This document shows positions 1 through 8,168 of a DNA stretch of 64,000 nt, in pieces (positions within the stretch are counted from its first letter, which is position 1; each line of letters begins with the position of its first letter). The position numbers and the translations under genes are program-made. The DNA is taken from NCBI RefSeq assembly GCF_025369935.1, contig NZ_CP104467.1, positions 3,851,001 through 3,915,000 of the forward strand, given 5' to 3'. Origin of the DNA: Paenibacillus andongensis. GTDB lineage: Bacteria; Bacillota; Bacilli; Paenibacillales; NBRC-103111. Under the pieces are notes generated by a model. That model searched no databases. It was not told the origin of the DNA and worked only from the letters and a program-made list of their open reading frames with translations.

Positions 1-346
1 CACTCGGCCAGTGCTGTAAATACAAATCGATATGACTTGTCTTTAAACGATCCAGACTTGCCTCAGCAGCGCTTAGAACACCTTTGTAAGAACAATTCCT
101 AGCAGAAACCTTCGTCACTAGGAAGACTTCTTTTCTTATGTCTTGTATTGCCTTACCTACAACTTTTTCTGCTCCGCCATTTGCATATTCTTCAGCAGTA
201 TCAATTAACTTTAGCCCATTTGCTATTCCGAAACGTAAGGCTTCAATTTCTTCTAACTCCCGATCTTTATCCTCACCAAATTTCCAGGTACCTTGGCCTA
301 TAACAGGAATACTTATCCCCGTTTTGCCCAGTTCACGAAATAGCAT
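1..346 (-). CDS. Aldo/keto reductase, N-terminal part (runs off window)
   Basis: The first 115 codons of an aldo/keto reductase, an NAD(P)H-dependent carbonyl reductase with a TIM-barrel fold. The start ATG at 346-344 follows a TAAGGAGG ribosome binding site. The family signature is visible: a GxGTW strand near residue 17, then D49 and Y54 (LIDTAEEY), K79 (LVTK) and a histidine in LQHW near residue 112, which together are the usual catalytic tetrad. The substrate cannot be told from this part. Divergence from the family looks ordinary. The C-terminal two thirds lie outside the window. Confidence 0.9.
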   Translation of the reverse strand, partial: MLFRELGKTGISIPVIGQGTWKFGEDKDRELEEIEALRFGIANGLKLIDTAEEYANGGAEKVVGKAIQDIRKEVFLVTKVSARNCSYKGVLSAAEASLDRLKTSHIDLYLQHWPS

Positions 347-369
347 AACAATCCTCCTTAGAACGTTAT

Positions 370-475
370 TATTCAGTTATAGTTTAACAATCTAATTAGC
401 TGAGAAGGCTGCCACTCTATGCTGTCGGCAGCCTTCTTAGATGTCTATTGAACTATAGTTCACCGTTAGCGTAAC
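370..475. repeat. Intergenic element copy 1 (degenerate L box, stem, R box)
   Basis: The stem AAGGCTGCC/GGCAGCCTT is followed by AACTATAGTTCACCGTTAG, the R box. The L box is decayed to CTAATTAGCTGAG. The R box ends 14 bases from the stop codon of the VOC gene. Confidence 0.8.
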
Positions 476-488
476 AGTTACCGATTTA

Positions 489-938
489 TTACTTGAGCTG
501 CTCGCTCAATCCGACGATGATGCCTTCGGGACCGCGGATGTAGGCGAGTCGATTCGTGTCCCCGTATTGTACCACTTCGCCGACCAGTTCGGCGCCATGG
601 GCAAGCAGGCGCGCGACCACGTCATCGATGTCATCGACAGCGAACATGATGCGGCGGATCCCGAGTTCGTTTATCGGAGCCCTCTCCGGCCCAGTTCTAA
701 TCGCATCCGGCGTGTGGAACTTGTCCAGCTCGATCCGTCCGTGTCCGTCCGGAGTGCGCATAAACACGAGGGTAGCACGGACGTTCTGAAGGCCAATGAG
801 ACGATCTACGGAGGAGCCCTCGACGCTCGTTTCGCCCTCCAACTCGAATCCGAGCTGGAGAAAGAAGGCTTTAACGGCTTCGAGGTCGTCAACGACGATA
901 AGGACGTTGTCCATTCGTAGTACTTTATTTTTTGTCAT
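489..938 (-). CDS. VOC family (glyoxalase/bleomycin-resistance fold) protein
   Basis: A 149-residue single-domain protein of the vicinal oxygen chelate superfamily, which includes glyoxalase I, extradiol dioxygenases and drug-binding proteins. Two beta-alpha-beta-beta-beta units are visible: residues 10-65 (VLIVVDDLEAVKAFF.QLGFE) and residues 90-147 (IRRIMFAVDDIDDVVARL.AHGAE ... YIRGPEGIIVGLSEQL). The last strand ends in the usual glutamate that often binds metal. The substrate is unknown. An AAGGAG site lies before the ATG. It forms a single-gene unit between two copies of the intergenic element. GC content is clearly higher than in the neighbouring small genes, which suggests a different origin. 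Confidence 0.88.
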   Translation of the reverse strand: MTKNKVLRMDNVLIVVDDLEAVKAFFLQLGFELEGETSVEGSSVDRLIGLQNVRATLVFMRTPDGHGRIELDKFHTPDAIRTGPERAPINELGIRRIMFAVDDIDDVVARLLAHGAELVGEVVQYGDTNRLAYIRGPEGIIVGLSEQLK

Positions 939-1046
939 AGTTTTATCTCCTTATGAATTAGAAGTCATCATCTCTATTTAAAGCTGTCCTCAATTAAGTT
1001 TATGTCTAAGCGTCTCTGTCATAAAGTATGCAGTTGTTGCAGGGTC

Positions 1047-1077
1047 TTATTCAGCTAACGTTCGACGTTAGTTCAAA
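1047..1077. repeat. Intergenic element, R half only
   Basis: TTCAGCTAACGTTCGACGTTAG matches the R half with substitutions. No stem or L box is recognisable on its left. Confidence 0.6.
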
Positions 1078-1130
1078 GCTAAAATCCTCGAATAGATTGG
1101 ATTAGTCCAGTACCAGCTTTTTTGTCGAGG

Positions 1131-1385
1131 TTATTTCTTCAAAAACTTTTTTCTTGAATAGAAAATCACCACGGTAATTATTGATGAAAATAGTGAAAGA
1201 ATCGGATTAGTAAACAGAAAAAAGAACATTCCATAGCCTTCTTTTGGCTCGGTGTATATGAATCCGTAAATTTTGCCAAATAAAATATAATAAATTACAA
1301 ACAGTACTGGTACCATGAGACAACCATTGATTATTGACTCATTTCTCTCTCTATTTGAGTCGATGTCATCACCATTCTCATTCAT
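1131..1385 (-). CDS. Small membrane protein, function unknown
   Basis: An 84-residue protein with an acidic/polar N-terminus (about residues 1-18) and two predicted membrane helices: about 22-42 (IINGCLMVPVLFVIYYILFG) and about 52-76, ending in a lysine-rich tail. Its start overlaps the end of the upstream gene by 8 bases, so the two are probably translated together. No family recognised. Both small genes lie between half copies of the intergenic element. Confidence 0.6.
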   Translation of the reverse strand: MNENGDDIDSNRERNESIINGCLMVPVLFVIYYILFGKIYGFIYTEPKEGYGMFFFLFTNPILSLFSSIITVVIFYSRKKFLKK

Positions 1386-1626
1386 AATTTTCTGCTCCCT
1401 TAAGGAATATGCTTCTTATTTCCACGTCCGATACCAGATAATCCTCATTGTGTTCAGGAACCCAAATAAAGAAGAAAGTCTTACCATCATCTTTCCAAAA
1501 CGTGTCTTCAACCTTTGCTTCTAATCCCTGAAAACTAATATCATCATCAAAGTAATCTATGATGTAGTATTCACCGACAATTAGTTCATAATTTTTCCCT
1601 TGGACAAGTATAGTAAACCGTTCCAT
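1378..1626 (-). CDS. Small acidic protein, function unknown
   Basis: An 82-residue soluble protein rich in acidic and aromatic residues. The middle reads YYIIDYFDDDISFQGLEAKVEDTFW, about residues 20-44, quoted here as landmarks only. The pattern of short beta-strands suggests a small barrel. An AAAGGGAG-like site lies upstream. It overlaps the next small membrane-protein gene by 8 bases, giving a two-gene unit. No family recognised. Confidence 0.6.
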   Translation of the reverse strand: MERFTILVQGKNYELIVGEYYIIDYFDDDISFQGLEAKVEDTFWKDDGKTFFFIWVPEHNEDYLVSDVEIRSIFLKGAENYE

Positions 1627-1642
1627 ATAAAACTCCCTTTAC

Positions 1643-1664
1643 ATTTGTTCTGCGTTAGCTTAAT
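1643..1664. repeat. Intergenic element, partial R box
   Basis: TTGTTCTGCGTTAGCTTAAT matches the outer end of the R box. It lies between the stop of the gene ending at 1683 and the start of the upstream small gene. Confidence 0.5.
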
Positions 1665-1682
1665 CCCTGTAACGCAAAACTC

Positions 1683-2051
1683 TTACAATTTCTCCAGAGA
1701 AATCACTTCGATTTCTTTACAAAATAACTCAATGTTTTCACTCTCATAATCACAAGCTTTATAGTTCAATTCACTCCAACCATCATCTCTAATATCAGTA
1801 ACCTGAAATAAACTTAACTGTAATATTAGACCTCCTGAACTAATCTCATAGCTTCCCAGTTCCTTAAATTGAGTCTTTATTAGATAAGTATCCAATCCTG
1901 TGTATTCAAAAGTAATTTCAATTACTGAAATGTCTTCATAGTATTTATTTTGTGTAATGAAGTACCGAAATTCATTTATTTTACTGCAATTCGACCAAAT
2001 AAAATTATTAATTTGCTCGGTAATTAAACTGAAGTTTAAAATCTTATTCAA
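1683..2051 (-). CDS. Hypothetical protein, 122 aa
   Basis: A soluble 122-residue protein with alternating hydrophobic/polar strands (IEITFEYTGLDTYLIKTQF, then a glycine-rich SYEISSGGLILQL). This suggests a small mostly-beta domain. An AGGTGTAATTC stretch precedes the ATG. I recognise no family. It shares an inter-repeat interval with the downstream gene ending at 2117. Confidence 0.6.
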   Translation of the reverse strand: MNKILNFSLITEQINNFIWSNCSKINEFRYFITQNKYYEDISVIEITFEYTGLDTYLIKTQFKELGSYEISSGGLILQLSLFQVTDIRDDGWSELNYKACDYESENIELFCKEIEVISLEKL

Positions 2052-2116
2052 GAATTACACCTCATATTCCCGTAATTTTAAACACTTGTTTTCCGTCCCT
2101 CGGTTATAAATTCACC

Positions 2117-2449
2117 TTACTTTAGTCGGTATAATTCCGAAAAAGTCGTATACCAATCAGCACGTTTGGATTTAATCAGTGCCAATGCTTCTTTCAAAGC
2201 AATCTCTGTCAGACTTGCTAACTGCTTATAGTCGACAATACTTTTTCTTATCCATATATCTGCTAAAGATTCTCCTGCACTGGCTCGTATCATGTTATCG
2301 AATGAGGCATCATTTGCTACTTCCATAAGAATCTGTATCACATCATCGTCATCAAATTTAGATAAATCCATAACGGCATCGTCAATTTCGTCATCTCTTG
2401 AAGCATCGTTATATATCACCGCTATCAATTTTTCTTTATCCGTCTTCAC
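2117..2449 (-). CDS. Hypothetical protein, paralogue of the gene at 7705-8043
   Basis: A 110-residue acidic helical protein, very close to the protein at 7705-8043. Both share the blocks MDLSKFDDDDVIQIL and RASAGESLADIWIR, a pattern reminiscent of HEAT-like or immunity-type helical repeats (inference). GTG at 2449 is chosen because AGAGGTGA lies 5 bases upstream. A longer reading frame to 2554 is rejected: its first codons run through the intergenic element and a TATAAT box. The function is unknown. Confidence 0.65.
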   Translation of the reverse strand: MKTDKEKLIAVIYNDASRDDEIDDAVMDLSKFDDDDVIQILMEVANDASFDNMIRASAGESLADIWIRKSIVDYKQLASLTEIALKEALALIKSKRADWYTTFSELYRLK

Positions 2450-2468
2450 CGCCGTCACCTCTGACAAA

Positions 2469-2474
2469 ATTATA
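2469..2474 (-). promoter_or_regulatory. Putative -10 box of the 2117-2449 gene
   Basis: On the minus strand TATAAT lies about 20 bases before the GTG start. The same box is kept at 8063-8068 before the paralogue. No clear -35 hexamer is visible. Confidence 0.45.
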
Positions 2475-2497
2475 CCGCATTTATAGTGAAGTTTTGC

Positions 2498-2578
2498 ACT
2501 AAACTGCCCGTTAGCACAAAAGGCTGCACGCAGCAGCCTTTTTAGTTTGTTCAACTATAGTTTTGCGTTAGTTGAATC
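2498..2578. repeat. Intergenic element, full copy
   Basis: L box CACTAAACTGCCCGTTAG, stem AAGGCTGC/GCAGCCTT, R box CAACTATAGTTTTGCGTTAG. It lies between the promoter of the 2117 gene and the stop at 2589. Confidence 0.85.
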
Positions 2579-2588
2579 CAAAATTATC

Positions 2589-3125
2589 TCATCTATTAAT
2601 GTGATATTCTTTCAAATCACAATTCCCTATATGAAAATGATAAAATTCATCGTTGGTCTGCTCATTAAAATAAGCATTAATTACCCTACAGACACCACCA
2701 TGGGTCACAATTAAGACATTTTGATTTAAATACTTTTCTTTAATTTCATCAAGAACATTAAAAATTCTTTGTGATAATTGTAAAATTGACTCCCCACCTG
2801 AAAGCTTATTCGAAAAATGCCTTTTAGCTTCTTTAAAATTTTGGTTGTCACGACTAGTTCCTTCAAATTCCCCATAGTTTTGCTCAACAAGTCTGTGGTC
2901 AATAACAATATCTTTATTAATGGCTCTTGAAAGTATTTCAGCTGTTTTAACTGCTCTTGACAATGGTGAAGTTAAAATGATGTCGATTTGCTTCTCATAT
3001 ACTATTTTAGAAAGTTCTTTTGCTTGTTCTTCACCTTTATCCGTTAACTGGACATCAGTTATTCCACAAACTCGATTTTCATAGTTCCATTCTGTCTGAC
3101 CATGTCTCACAACATATAGTTTCAA
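2589..3125 (-). CDS. Histidine phosphatase family protein
   Basis: A cytoplasmic phosphatase of the phosphoglycerate-mutase-like superfamily, 178 residues. The catalytic RHG motif is at residues 7-9 (YVVRHGQTEWN). The second catalytic histidine is in LIVTHGGVCR near residue 150, and the usual SPLSRAVKTAE segment is near 60. The TTG start at 3125 is preferred because GGAGATGAT sits 4-5 bases upstream. An ORF start at 3155 would place this site inside the gene. The fold is certain. The substrate (broad phosphatase or alpha-ribazole phosphatase-like) is not. It is a single-gene unit between repeats. Confidence 0.88.
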   Translation of the reverse strand: MKLYVVRHGQTEWNYENRVCGITDVQLTDKGEEQAKELSKIVYEKQIDIILTSPLSRAVKTAEILSRAINKDIVIDHRLVEQNYGEFEGTSRDNQNFKEAKRHFSNKLSGGESILQLSQRIFNVLDEIKEKYLNQNVLIVTHGGVCRVINAYFNEQTNDEFYHFHIGNCDLKEYHINR

Positions 3126-3186
3126 AAAATCATCTCCATAATTTTGAAATAACACATTACATTCATTCGACGGAGAGATTAGAATA

Positions 3187-3279
3187 ACCTGTCCTTAATA
3201 AAATGAACAAAGCAGGTCGCCATAGCACCTGCTTTGTTGTCTGTCTTTATTCAGCTAAAGTTTCCGAGGGAGTTCAATA
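3187..3279. repeat. Intergenic element, full copy with divergent boxes
   Basis: Stem AAAGCAGGT/ACCTGCTTT, different from the common GGCTGCC stem, then TTCAGCTAAAGTTTCCGAG. It ends 9 bases from the stop at 3288. Confidence 0.7.
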
Positions 3280-3287
3280 GTTGAATG

Positions 3288-4082
3288 CTACTTTATATAC
3301 TCTATTATGGATTTGAATGCCTGATACTCTTGGCAAAATTTAAGATAATCACCTTTTGAAAATATAGCGGAAACAGATAAACGAAAAATGATAGCTCGAA
3401 TAATCATCTCTTTATATAGTTCATTATCTGGTAGCAGATCTATCTCAGAAATATTGCTTCCTTGCCATGCTATACAATCACAAGCTAAAATGGCTTCTGC
3501 ATATTCTACTGGAGCAATTGTTGGAGAAAAATCAATTACTAAAGGACTCAAAACATGGTCAAAAAGAATATTTCCCGACAAATCACTATGAACAATCTGC
3601 ACTTTATATTGCTCTTTTAAGCGTACCCTACTTAGTAATTTATTAATAATTTCTTGTGTTTCTCTCGGTAATTCCCCTGGCAATTCATCTATTTGCCATG
3701 CTATACGATGACCCTTGGACCAAGGATTATCAGTATGAGGGAAGTTCCGAAAATCAATGGAAGATAGGTCACGGTGAAATAACTTCGATACCAGAAGTTT
3801 TTCTTCTATTCGCCCTTTTACATCCTTACCTACCTCATACTGAGTGCAAGCCCATCCTCTATTTACAAAAGTACCGTATTTACTTCTAATAGGCTTTGAT
3901 ACTCTATAACCTTGAGGGATTATATTGTAAATAATACTCAGTAACCATTCAGAATGATGTATGTCATCCACAGGTTTTAATACAGCATTACTGACTCTTA
4001 CTGATGTATTCTGTCCGCCACTCAATGGCACAATATCCCCACTAAGATTAAATGAATATAGTATTTCTTTGGAAAGCACCAT
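3288..4082 (-). CDS. Aminoglycoside-phosphotransferase-like kinase fold protein
   Basis: A 264-residue protein of the APH/choline-kinase-like superfamily. The catalytic loop VHSDLSGNILF (near residues 163-173) carries the Asp and Asn expected in HxDxxxxN, and VIDFSP near 182-187 is the metal-binding DFG-equivalent. The N-terminal SGGQNTSVRV resembles the nucleotide-binding loop. No lysine-bearing strand typical of resistance enzymes can be assigned confidently. The substrate is therefore open: a small alcohol, an antibiotic or an inactive kinase. GAAGGGTGA lies before the ATG. Single-gene unit. Confidence 0.75.
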   Translation of the reverse strand: MVLSKEILYSFNLSGDIVPLSGGQNTSVRVSNAVLKPVDDIHHSEWLLSIIYNIIPQGYRVSKPIRSKYGTFVNRGWACTQYEVGKDVKGRIEEKLLVSKLFHRDLSSIDFRNFPHTDNPWSKGHRIAWQIDELPGELPRETQEIINKLLSRVRLKEQYKVQIVHSDLSGNILFDHVLSPLVIDFSPTIAPVEYAEAILACDCIAWQGSNISEIDLLPDNELYKEMIIRAIIFRLSVSAIFSKGDYLKFCQEYQAFKSIIEYIK

Positions 4083-4145
4083 TTCTTCACCCTTCTAGCA
4101 TAATACTTCTAAATATTCGTTTTATATTTCAATGTATCACTTGAA

Positions 4146-4262
4146 GAATCCTGCCCGTTAGCGGAACGAGGCGCGATATCAAATACGGCCGGCCGTTTTC
4201 CCCTGCACGATAATTCGTCACTGGCTCTCTGATATTCAACTTCATAGCAGTCCCCGTTGCAA
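4146..4262. repeat. Intergenic element, L box plus eroded remainder
   Basis: AATCCTGCCCGTTAGCGGAA is a good L box. About 80 bases on, ATATTCAACTTCATAGCAGT and CCCCGTTGC are a weak R half. No clear stem. The rest of 4083-4363 holds nothing else I recognise. Confidence 0.55.
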
Positions 4263-4363
4263 AACCAGCAGACTTATTTTGTGTATCTATCATACCTTTT
4301 ACGAAAGTCTTCTCTTAAATTTCACTTTACCCACGAACCTAAGCAAGTAGAATGCCCTTAGTC

Positions 4364-5623
4364 TTACATCATATATATATTCAAAAAGGCGTTAAGGAAC
4401 TTTCCTTGAGGATCACACTGAAGGAGAAGTTGCCGAAAGTCAGGCAGTTTCTCGTAGAGAGACTGCAATTGAGTGGGTTGCATGGTAAACAGCTTCCCCC
4501 AATGTGGACGAGCCTGGAAAGGCGCAAGTTGCTTTTCGATAATCGGCAACACTTGTTTGACTGCCTCCCAGTTCGGTTTCCATGTAAAATGAATAGCAAC
4601 CGACTCCTGTTTGTAACAAGGGCTCATCCACAAATTGTCTTCTGCAATGGTGCGAACCTCGGAAACATAAAGGAGTGGCGAGATATGCTCCCGTATGCGA
4701 TCAAGCGCACACAATGCATGATAGGCATCTTGTCGCGGCACGAAATACTCGCTTTGTAGCTCCTCTCCAGCACTTGGGGTGAAATCCATACGAAAGTGCG
4801 GCAACCGTTCATGCCATGGTCCTGGGATGCCCATCTGTTCACTGCAATTTTCCGCTGTATGTCCTGGTACTGGATGCCGATGTGAGGATGCTATTCTCGC
4901 GCCAAAAAACTCAGGTTCTGGCTGATCAGAGGATTGTTCTGTCATTTTCCGCTTTAGCCAGACTTGATTGAAATTCGCATTCTTCCAATCGGTGAATAGG
5001 CTGACACTATAAGCACTTGAGAAAACATTGTCAAAGTGCTCTTTAAGTTGCACCAGAGACAGATTGTCGTATACATACTGACTCATTTGAAATGTGGGGA
5101 TCACATCCAGTGTAATTTTAGTAACTACGCCCAATCCTCCAAGTCCAACGACCGCACCTTCGATGCCTCCGACTTTTTGTTCGCGGGAGAACACGACCAA
5201 GTCCCCATTAGCTTGGACGATCTCCATAGAATCAACCACTGTAGCAAGATTGCCATTCCAATCACCAGATCCATGCGTTGCCGTAGCACAAGCACCAGCA
5301 ACGGTAATGTGCGGTAGCGAAGCCAAATTGTGAAGCGCATAGCCATTGACATGAAGATATTGGCAAAGCTCTCCGTACCGGATTCCACCTTCAACCGTTA
5401 CTTTATTGTTCGCATGGTCTAATGCTATCACTTGGTTAAGATTCTGAAGCGAGATAAGGCTTTCGGTAGAATCGGCGATGCTATTAAACGAGTGCCTCGT
5501 ACCAAGCACCTTTATTTGCTTACTGTGAGCCACTAATTGTTGTACTTGTTCCACGTTTGCAGGAACATGAAGTTCAGAGGCGCTATACCTGTAGTTTCCA
5601 GCCCAGTTACGATTATTTTCCAC
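4364..5623 (-). CDS. FAD-dependent alditol/xylitol oxidase family protein
   Basis: A 419-residue flavoprotein of the VAO/p-cresol methylhydroxylase fold, closest in appearance to bacterial alditol oxidase (AldO/XyoA), which oxidises polyols such as xylitol or sorbitol at C1 with release of H2O2. H44 in GTRHSFN is the expected covalent FAD attachment residue. The FAD-binding block with ATHGSG lies near residues 113-118, and a C-terminal arabinono-lactone-oxidase domain ends with HWGKLF. Length matches the family (about 418). The GTG start has GGAGTG 7 bases upstream. There is no signal peptide, so it is cytoplasmic. No sugar or polyol transporter is adjacent. Confidence 0.87.
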   Translation of the reverse strand: MENNRNWAGNYRYSASELHVPANVEQVQQLVAHSKQIKVLGTRHSFNSIADSTESLISLQNLNQVIALDHANNKVTVEGGIRYGELCQYLHVNGYALHNLASLPHITVAGACATATHGSGDWNGNLATVVDSMEIVQANGDLVVFSREQKVGGIEGAVVGLGGLGVVTKITLDVIPTFQMSQYVYDNLSLVQLKEHFDNVFSSAYSVSLFTDWKNANFNQVWLKRKMTEQSSDQPEPEFFGARIASSHRHPVPGHTAENCSEQMGIPGPWHERLPHFRMDFTPSAGEELQSEYFVPRQDAYHALCALDRIREHISPLLYVSEVRTIAEDNLWMSPCYKQESVAIHFTWKPNWEAVKQVLPIIEKQLAPFQARPHWGKLFTMQPTQLQSLYEKLPDFRQLLLQCDPQGKFLNAFLNIYMM

Positions 5624-5703
5624 ATCTTCACACTCCTTTGTAAGTATCTGTATTAATTAAAAATTTCGATACAGGACTAATGATATCCTTGTTTTTCTAT
5701 AGC

Positions 5704-5781
5704 CTTATCCTGCCCTTTCGTAAATAAAGAGCTGCTCCGCAGCAGCCCTCAGTGTTTAACTATAGTTTCCGTTTGCGCAAT
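5704..5781. repeat. Intergenic element, full copy (degenerate)
   Basis: L box TTATCCTGCCCTTTCG, stem GAGCTGCT/AGCAGCCCTC region, R box TTAACTATAGTTTCCGTTTG. Confidence 0.7.
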
Positions 5782-5835
5782 ATAGTACAACAGGTGCCCG
5801 ATGAGAAACACATGCGTAGTGCATGGAGTAACAAG

Positions 5836-6684
5836 TTATTTTTTCTTAACCGGAATCCAAATCTCCCCAGACACATACCCTGCAGTTCCAAAATACATTT
5901 CAAAGCTTGGGCCTTCAACCTGTTCGTATTCCGATGTCGGAAACCATTCGGAATAAATCCTTCCCCATAACTTTATTAAATCACATTGCGGTTCCGGGAA
6001 AATCGCCCACGTTAGTGCCGGGACAGAAAGCTTTGTAAATCTCTCCGGAATTTCAAGTCCTTTTGGTAAGAAATAGCTCACCATGTATTTAAAAGATGTT
6101 CCAGTATGATCATATAAGGCAGCGTGCAAGATGGTGTTACTAAAGCGTCCCAGTAATCCATTCATCCCTTCAACACTTCCATCTACATCACATTGTTGAC
6201 GGAACTGAGCAACTTCAGCATATACTTTTTGGGGATCGGAATTGACCAGACCATATGCTCCAAACATCTCAAAAGGCCCTTTTGGTTCGATGCGGTAATT
6301 CATTTCGACATCTCCTTTTATTGAAATATGAAAGGACATTCGAGGATAGGCTTTTAGAGTAACACCTTTATCGCGCGCAGATATTGGCATTATCCCATGA
6401 AGATTCTTAAACGCCCGTGCAAACGCTTCTGGCGAATCATATCCATATTTCAAAGCTACATCAATAACCTTTGCATCTGTTGTCTGTAGTTCAAATGCTG
6501 CCAATGTCAACCGTCTACGTCGAATGTACTCAGATAACGATACCCCAGTAATAAAAGGAAACATTCGTTGAAAATGATAAGTAGAGCAACAGGCTCTCTG
6601 CGCTATTTCATCATATGAGATATTGTCCGCTAGGTTTGTTTCGATATATTCCATGGCGCTTTTCATCCTATCCAACCAATCCAT
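5836..6684 (-). CDS. AraC-family regulator with GyrI-like effector domain
   Basis: A 282-residue transcription factor. Residues about 5-105 form two helix-turn-helix units (YDEIAQRACCSTYHFQRMF and VIDVALKYGYDSPEAFARAF). Residues about 125-280 look like the GyrI/Bacterial_effector_binding domain that senses small hydrophobic or cationic ligands. ATG at 6684 is preferred over 6750 because GGGAGG lies 6 bases before it. Regulators of this type often control neighbouring detoxification genes, but none adjoins. Single-gene unit flanked by repeats. Confidence 0.88.
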   Translation of the reverse strand: MDWLDRMKSAMEYIETNLADNISYDEIAQRACCSTYHFQRMFPFITGVSLSEYIRRRRLTLAAFELQTTDAKVIDVALKYGYDSPEAFARAFKNLHGIMPISARDKGVTLKAYPRMSFHISIKGDVEMNYRIEPKGPFEMFGAYGLVNSDPQKVYAEVAQFRQQCDVDGSVEGMNGLLGRFSNTILHAALYDHTGTSFKYMVSYFLPKGLEIPERFTKLSVPALTWAIFPEPQCDLIKLWGRIYSEWFPTSEYEQVEGPSFEMYFGTAGYVSGEIWIPVKKK

Positions 6685-6809
6685 CGTTTTTCCTCCCTTC
6701 AAGATAAATTTTATTGCAGATAAAAAGTGAATACCGTGCATTTTCTGCACGAAAATGTCAGGATATCGATGATAACTATAATTCTCCTCTTATTGCTAAT
6801 AACATTTTA

Positions 6810-6904
6810 GCTATACTGTCCCCATAGCGTGGAAACGGCAGCCGATCGTCATGTGTTGGCTGCCGCGGTGTCTATATTAAGCTATCGTATCCGTTAGTTG
6901 AATA
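6810..6904. repeat. Intergenic element, full copy
   Basis: L box GCTATACTGTCCCCATAG, stem CGGCAGCCGA/TTGGCTGCCG, R box AAGCTATCGTATCCGTTAG. Confidence 0.8.
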
Positions 6905-6949
6905 ACTAAATTTCTTGTTTCCTGGGAAATGATGGTTCACATGTCAACA

Positions 6950-7468
6950 TTACTTTTTCAATATACCTATATATTCTTTCCAAGGCCCAATGTCCGCCCT
7001 GTATCTATCGGCCATTACCCGTACGATTTGAGCAATGTGCGCTAAATCATGAACAACCCAGGTAGAAAGTAATTCTCTTAACTTCACCACACCTAATCTA
7101 GGGTGTAAACCTGTCAATTCAAGATTCAATTCAGTTTCAATAAGAACCTTAAGTTTGGTTAAATTTTGTGTTCTAAGCGTTTTAAATTCAAGTAACTTTT
7201 GTTCAATCGATGACATTTCATTTAAATGAGAGTAGCGATCAAATGAGGGAAATGGTTTACTTTCACCTTCCTGAAGAATATATTCTAACCTTGGTATCCA
7301 AGTATCTTCCTCTAACTCAATGAGGTGTTCAATTACTTCAGAGACATTCCAGGTTCCTTCGCCTTCATTGCATTTCAACCATGTATCAGATATACCAGAT
7401 AAAAAAAACTCCAATGCTTGTGGTGTACGTTCCAGAACCTCAATAGCTTCTTTCATATTAAAATTCAT
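6950..7468 (-). CDS. DinB-family protein
   Basis: A 172-residue four-helix-bundle protein of the DinB/YfiT superfamily, cytoplasmic. The three expected metal-binding histidines can be placed: H in VIEHLIELE (near 50) and two in [12 protein letters not shown] (near 141-145). The family includes thiol-dependent transferases (bacillithiol S-transferase BstA-like), so a detoxification role is possible but unproven. ATG at 7468 follows AAAGGAGTAG. The upstream extension to 7546 has no such site. Single-gene unit. Confidence 0.85.
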   Translation of the reverse strand: MNFNMKEAIEVLERTPQALEFFLSGISDTWLKCNEGEGTWNVSEVIEHLIELEEDTWIPRLEYILQEGESKPFPSFDRYSHLNEMSSIEQKLLEFKTLRTQNLTKLKVLIETELNLELTGLHPRLGVVKLRELLSTWVVHDLAHIAQIVRVMADRYRADIGPWKEYIGILKK

Positions 7469-7601
7469 ATAACTACTCCTTTCTATAATTAATCCCGATG
7501 TTTCGAAATTCGACCGTATGTTTTCGAACCTCACAAAATATACCAAAAGATATTGAACTATTCGCGAACGAATCGATATATACCTTTAAAGCTAATGAAC
7601 A

Positions 7602-7690
7602 AACCTGCTCGTTACTTCAATAAAAAAGGAACAGCTACCGGCTGAGGCAATCTGCTCCATTATTTGAACTATCGTTCTGCGTTAGCGGAA
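7602..7690. repeat. Intergenic element, full copy
   Basis: L box ACCTGCTCGTTACTTCAAT, imperfect stem around GGAACAGCTACCGG, R box GAACTATCGTTCTGCGTTAG ending 15 bases from the stop at 7705. Confidence 0.82.
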
Positions 7691-7704
7691 TCTCGGTTCT
7701 TAAT

Positions 7705-8043
7705 TTACTTTACTTTCATCGGGAAAAGTTCCGAAAAAGTCGTATACCAATCAGTTCGTTTGGATTTAATCAGTCCCAGTGCTTCTTTCAAAGCAGTCTC
7801 TGTCAGACTTCCTAACTGCGAATAGTCGACGATACTTCTTCTTATCCAAATATCTGCTAAAGATTCTCCTGCACTGGCTCTTATCATGTCATCGAATGAA
7901 GCGTCATTTGCTACTTTCATAAGAATTTGTATCACATCATCGTCATCAAATTTGGATAAATCCATAACAGCATCGTCAATTTCGTCGTCTCTTGAAGTAT
8001 CGTCATAAATAACCGATATCAATTTTTCTTTATCCGTCTTCAC
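7705..8043 (-). CDS. Hypothetical protein, paralogue of the gene at 2117-2449
   Basis: A 112-residue acidic helical protein nearly identical in its central 90 residues to the protein at 2117-2449. The GTG start at 8043, the AGAGGTGA site and the upstream TATAAT are all conserved between copies. Sequence similarity continues up to the L box of the intergenic element, so the whole unit appears to have been duplicated. A TTG start at 8061 is possible but would leave no room for a ribosome binding site after the promoter. Function unknown. Confidence 0.68.
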   Translation of the reverse strand: MKTDKEKLISVIYDDTSRDDEIDDAVMDLSKFDDDDVIQILMKVANDASFDDMIRASAGESLADIWIRRSIVDYSQLGSLTETALKEALGLIKSKRTDWYTTFSELFPMKVK

Positions 8044-8062
8044 CGCCGTCACCTCTGACAAA

Positions 8063-8068
8063 ATTATA
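8063..8068 (-). promoter_or_regulatory. Putative -10 box of the 7705-8043 gene
   Basis: TATAAT on the minus strand, at the same distance from the start codon as in the paralogue at 2469-2474. Confidence 0.45.
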
Positions 8069-8091
8069 CCGCATTTAAAGTAAGGTTGTTT

Positions 8092-8117
8092 GCACTAAGC
8101 TGCCCGTTATTTCAATA
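8092..8117. repeat. Intergenic element, L half only
   Basis: CACTAAGCTGCCCGTTATTT. No stem or R box follows before the stop at 8169. Confidence 0.65.
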
Positions 8118-8168
8118 AGAAAAAGTTTCATACGAGACAGCACATCCGTTTCATTTTACCGAGAATCA

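Noticed and set aside
2450-2554. N-terminal extension of the 2117 gene (35 extra codons)
   Set aside because: These codons translate the intergenic element and a TATAAT box; the paralogue at 7705 shares only the part after the GTG start.
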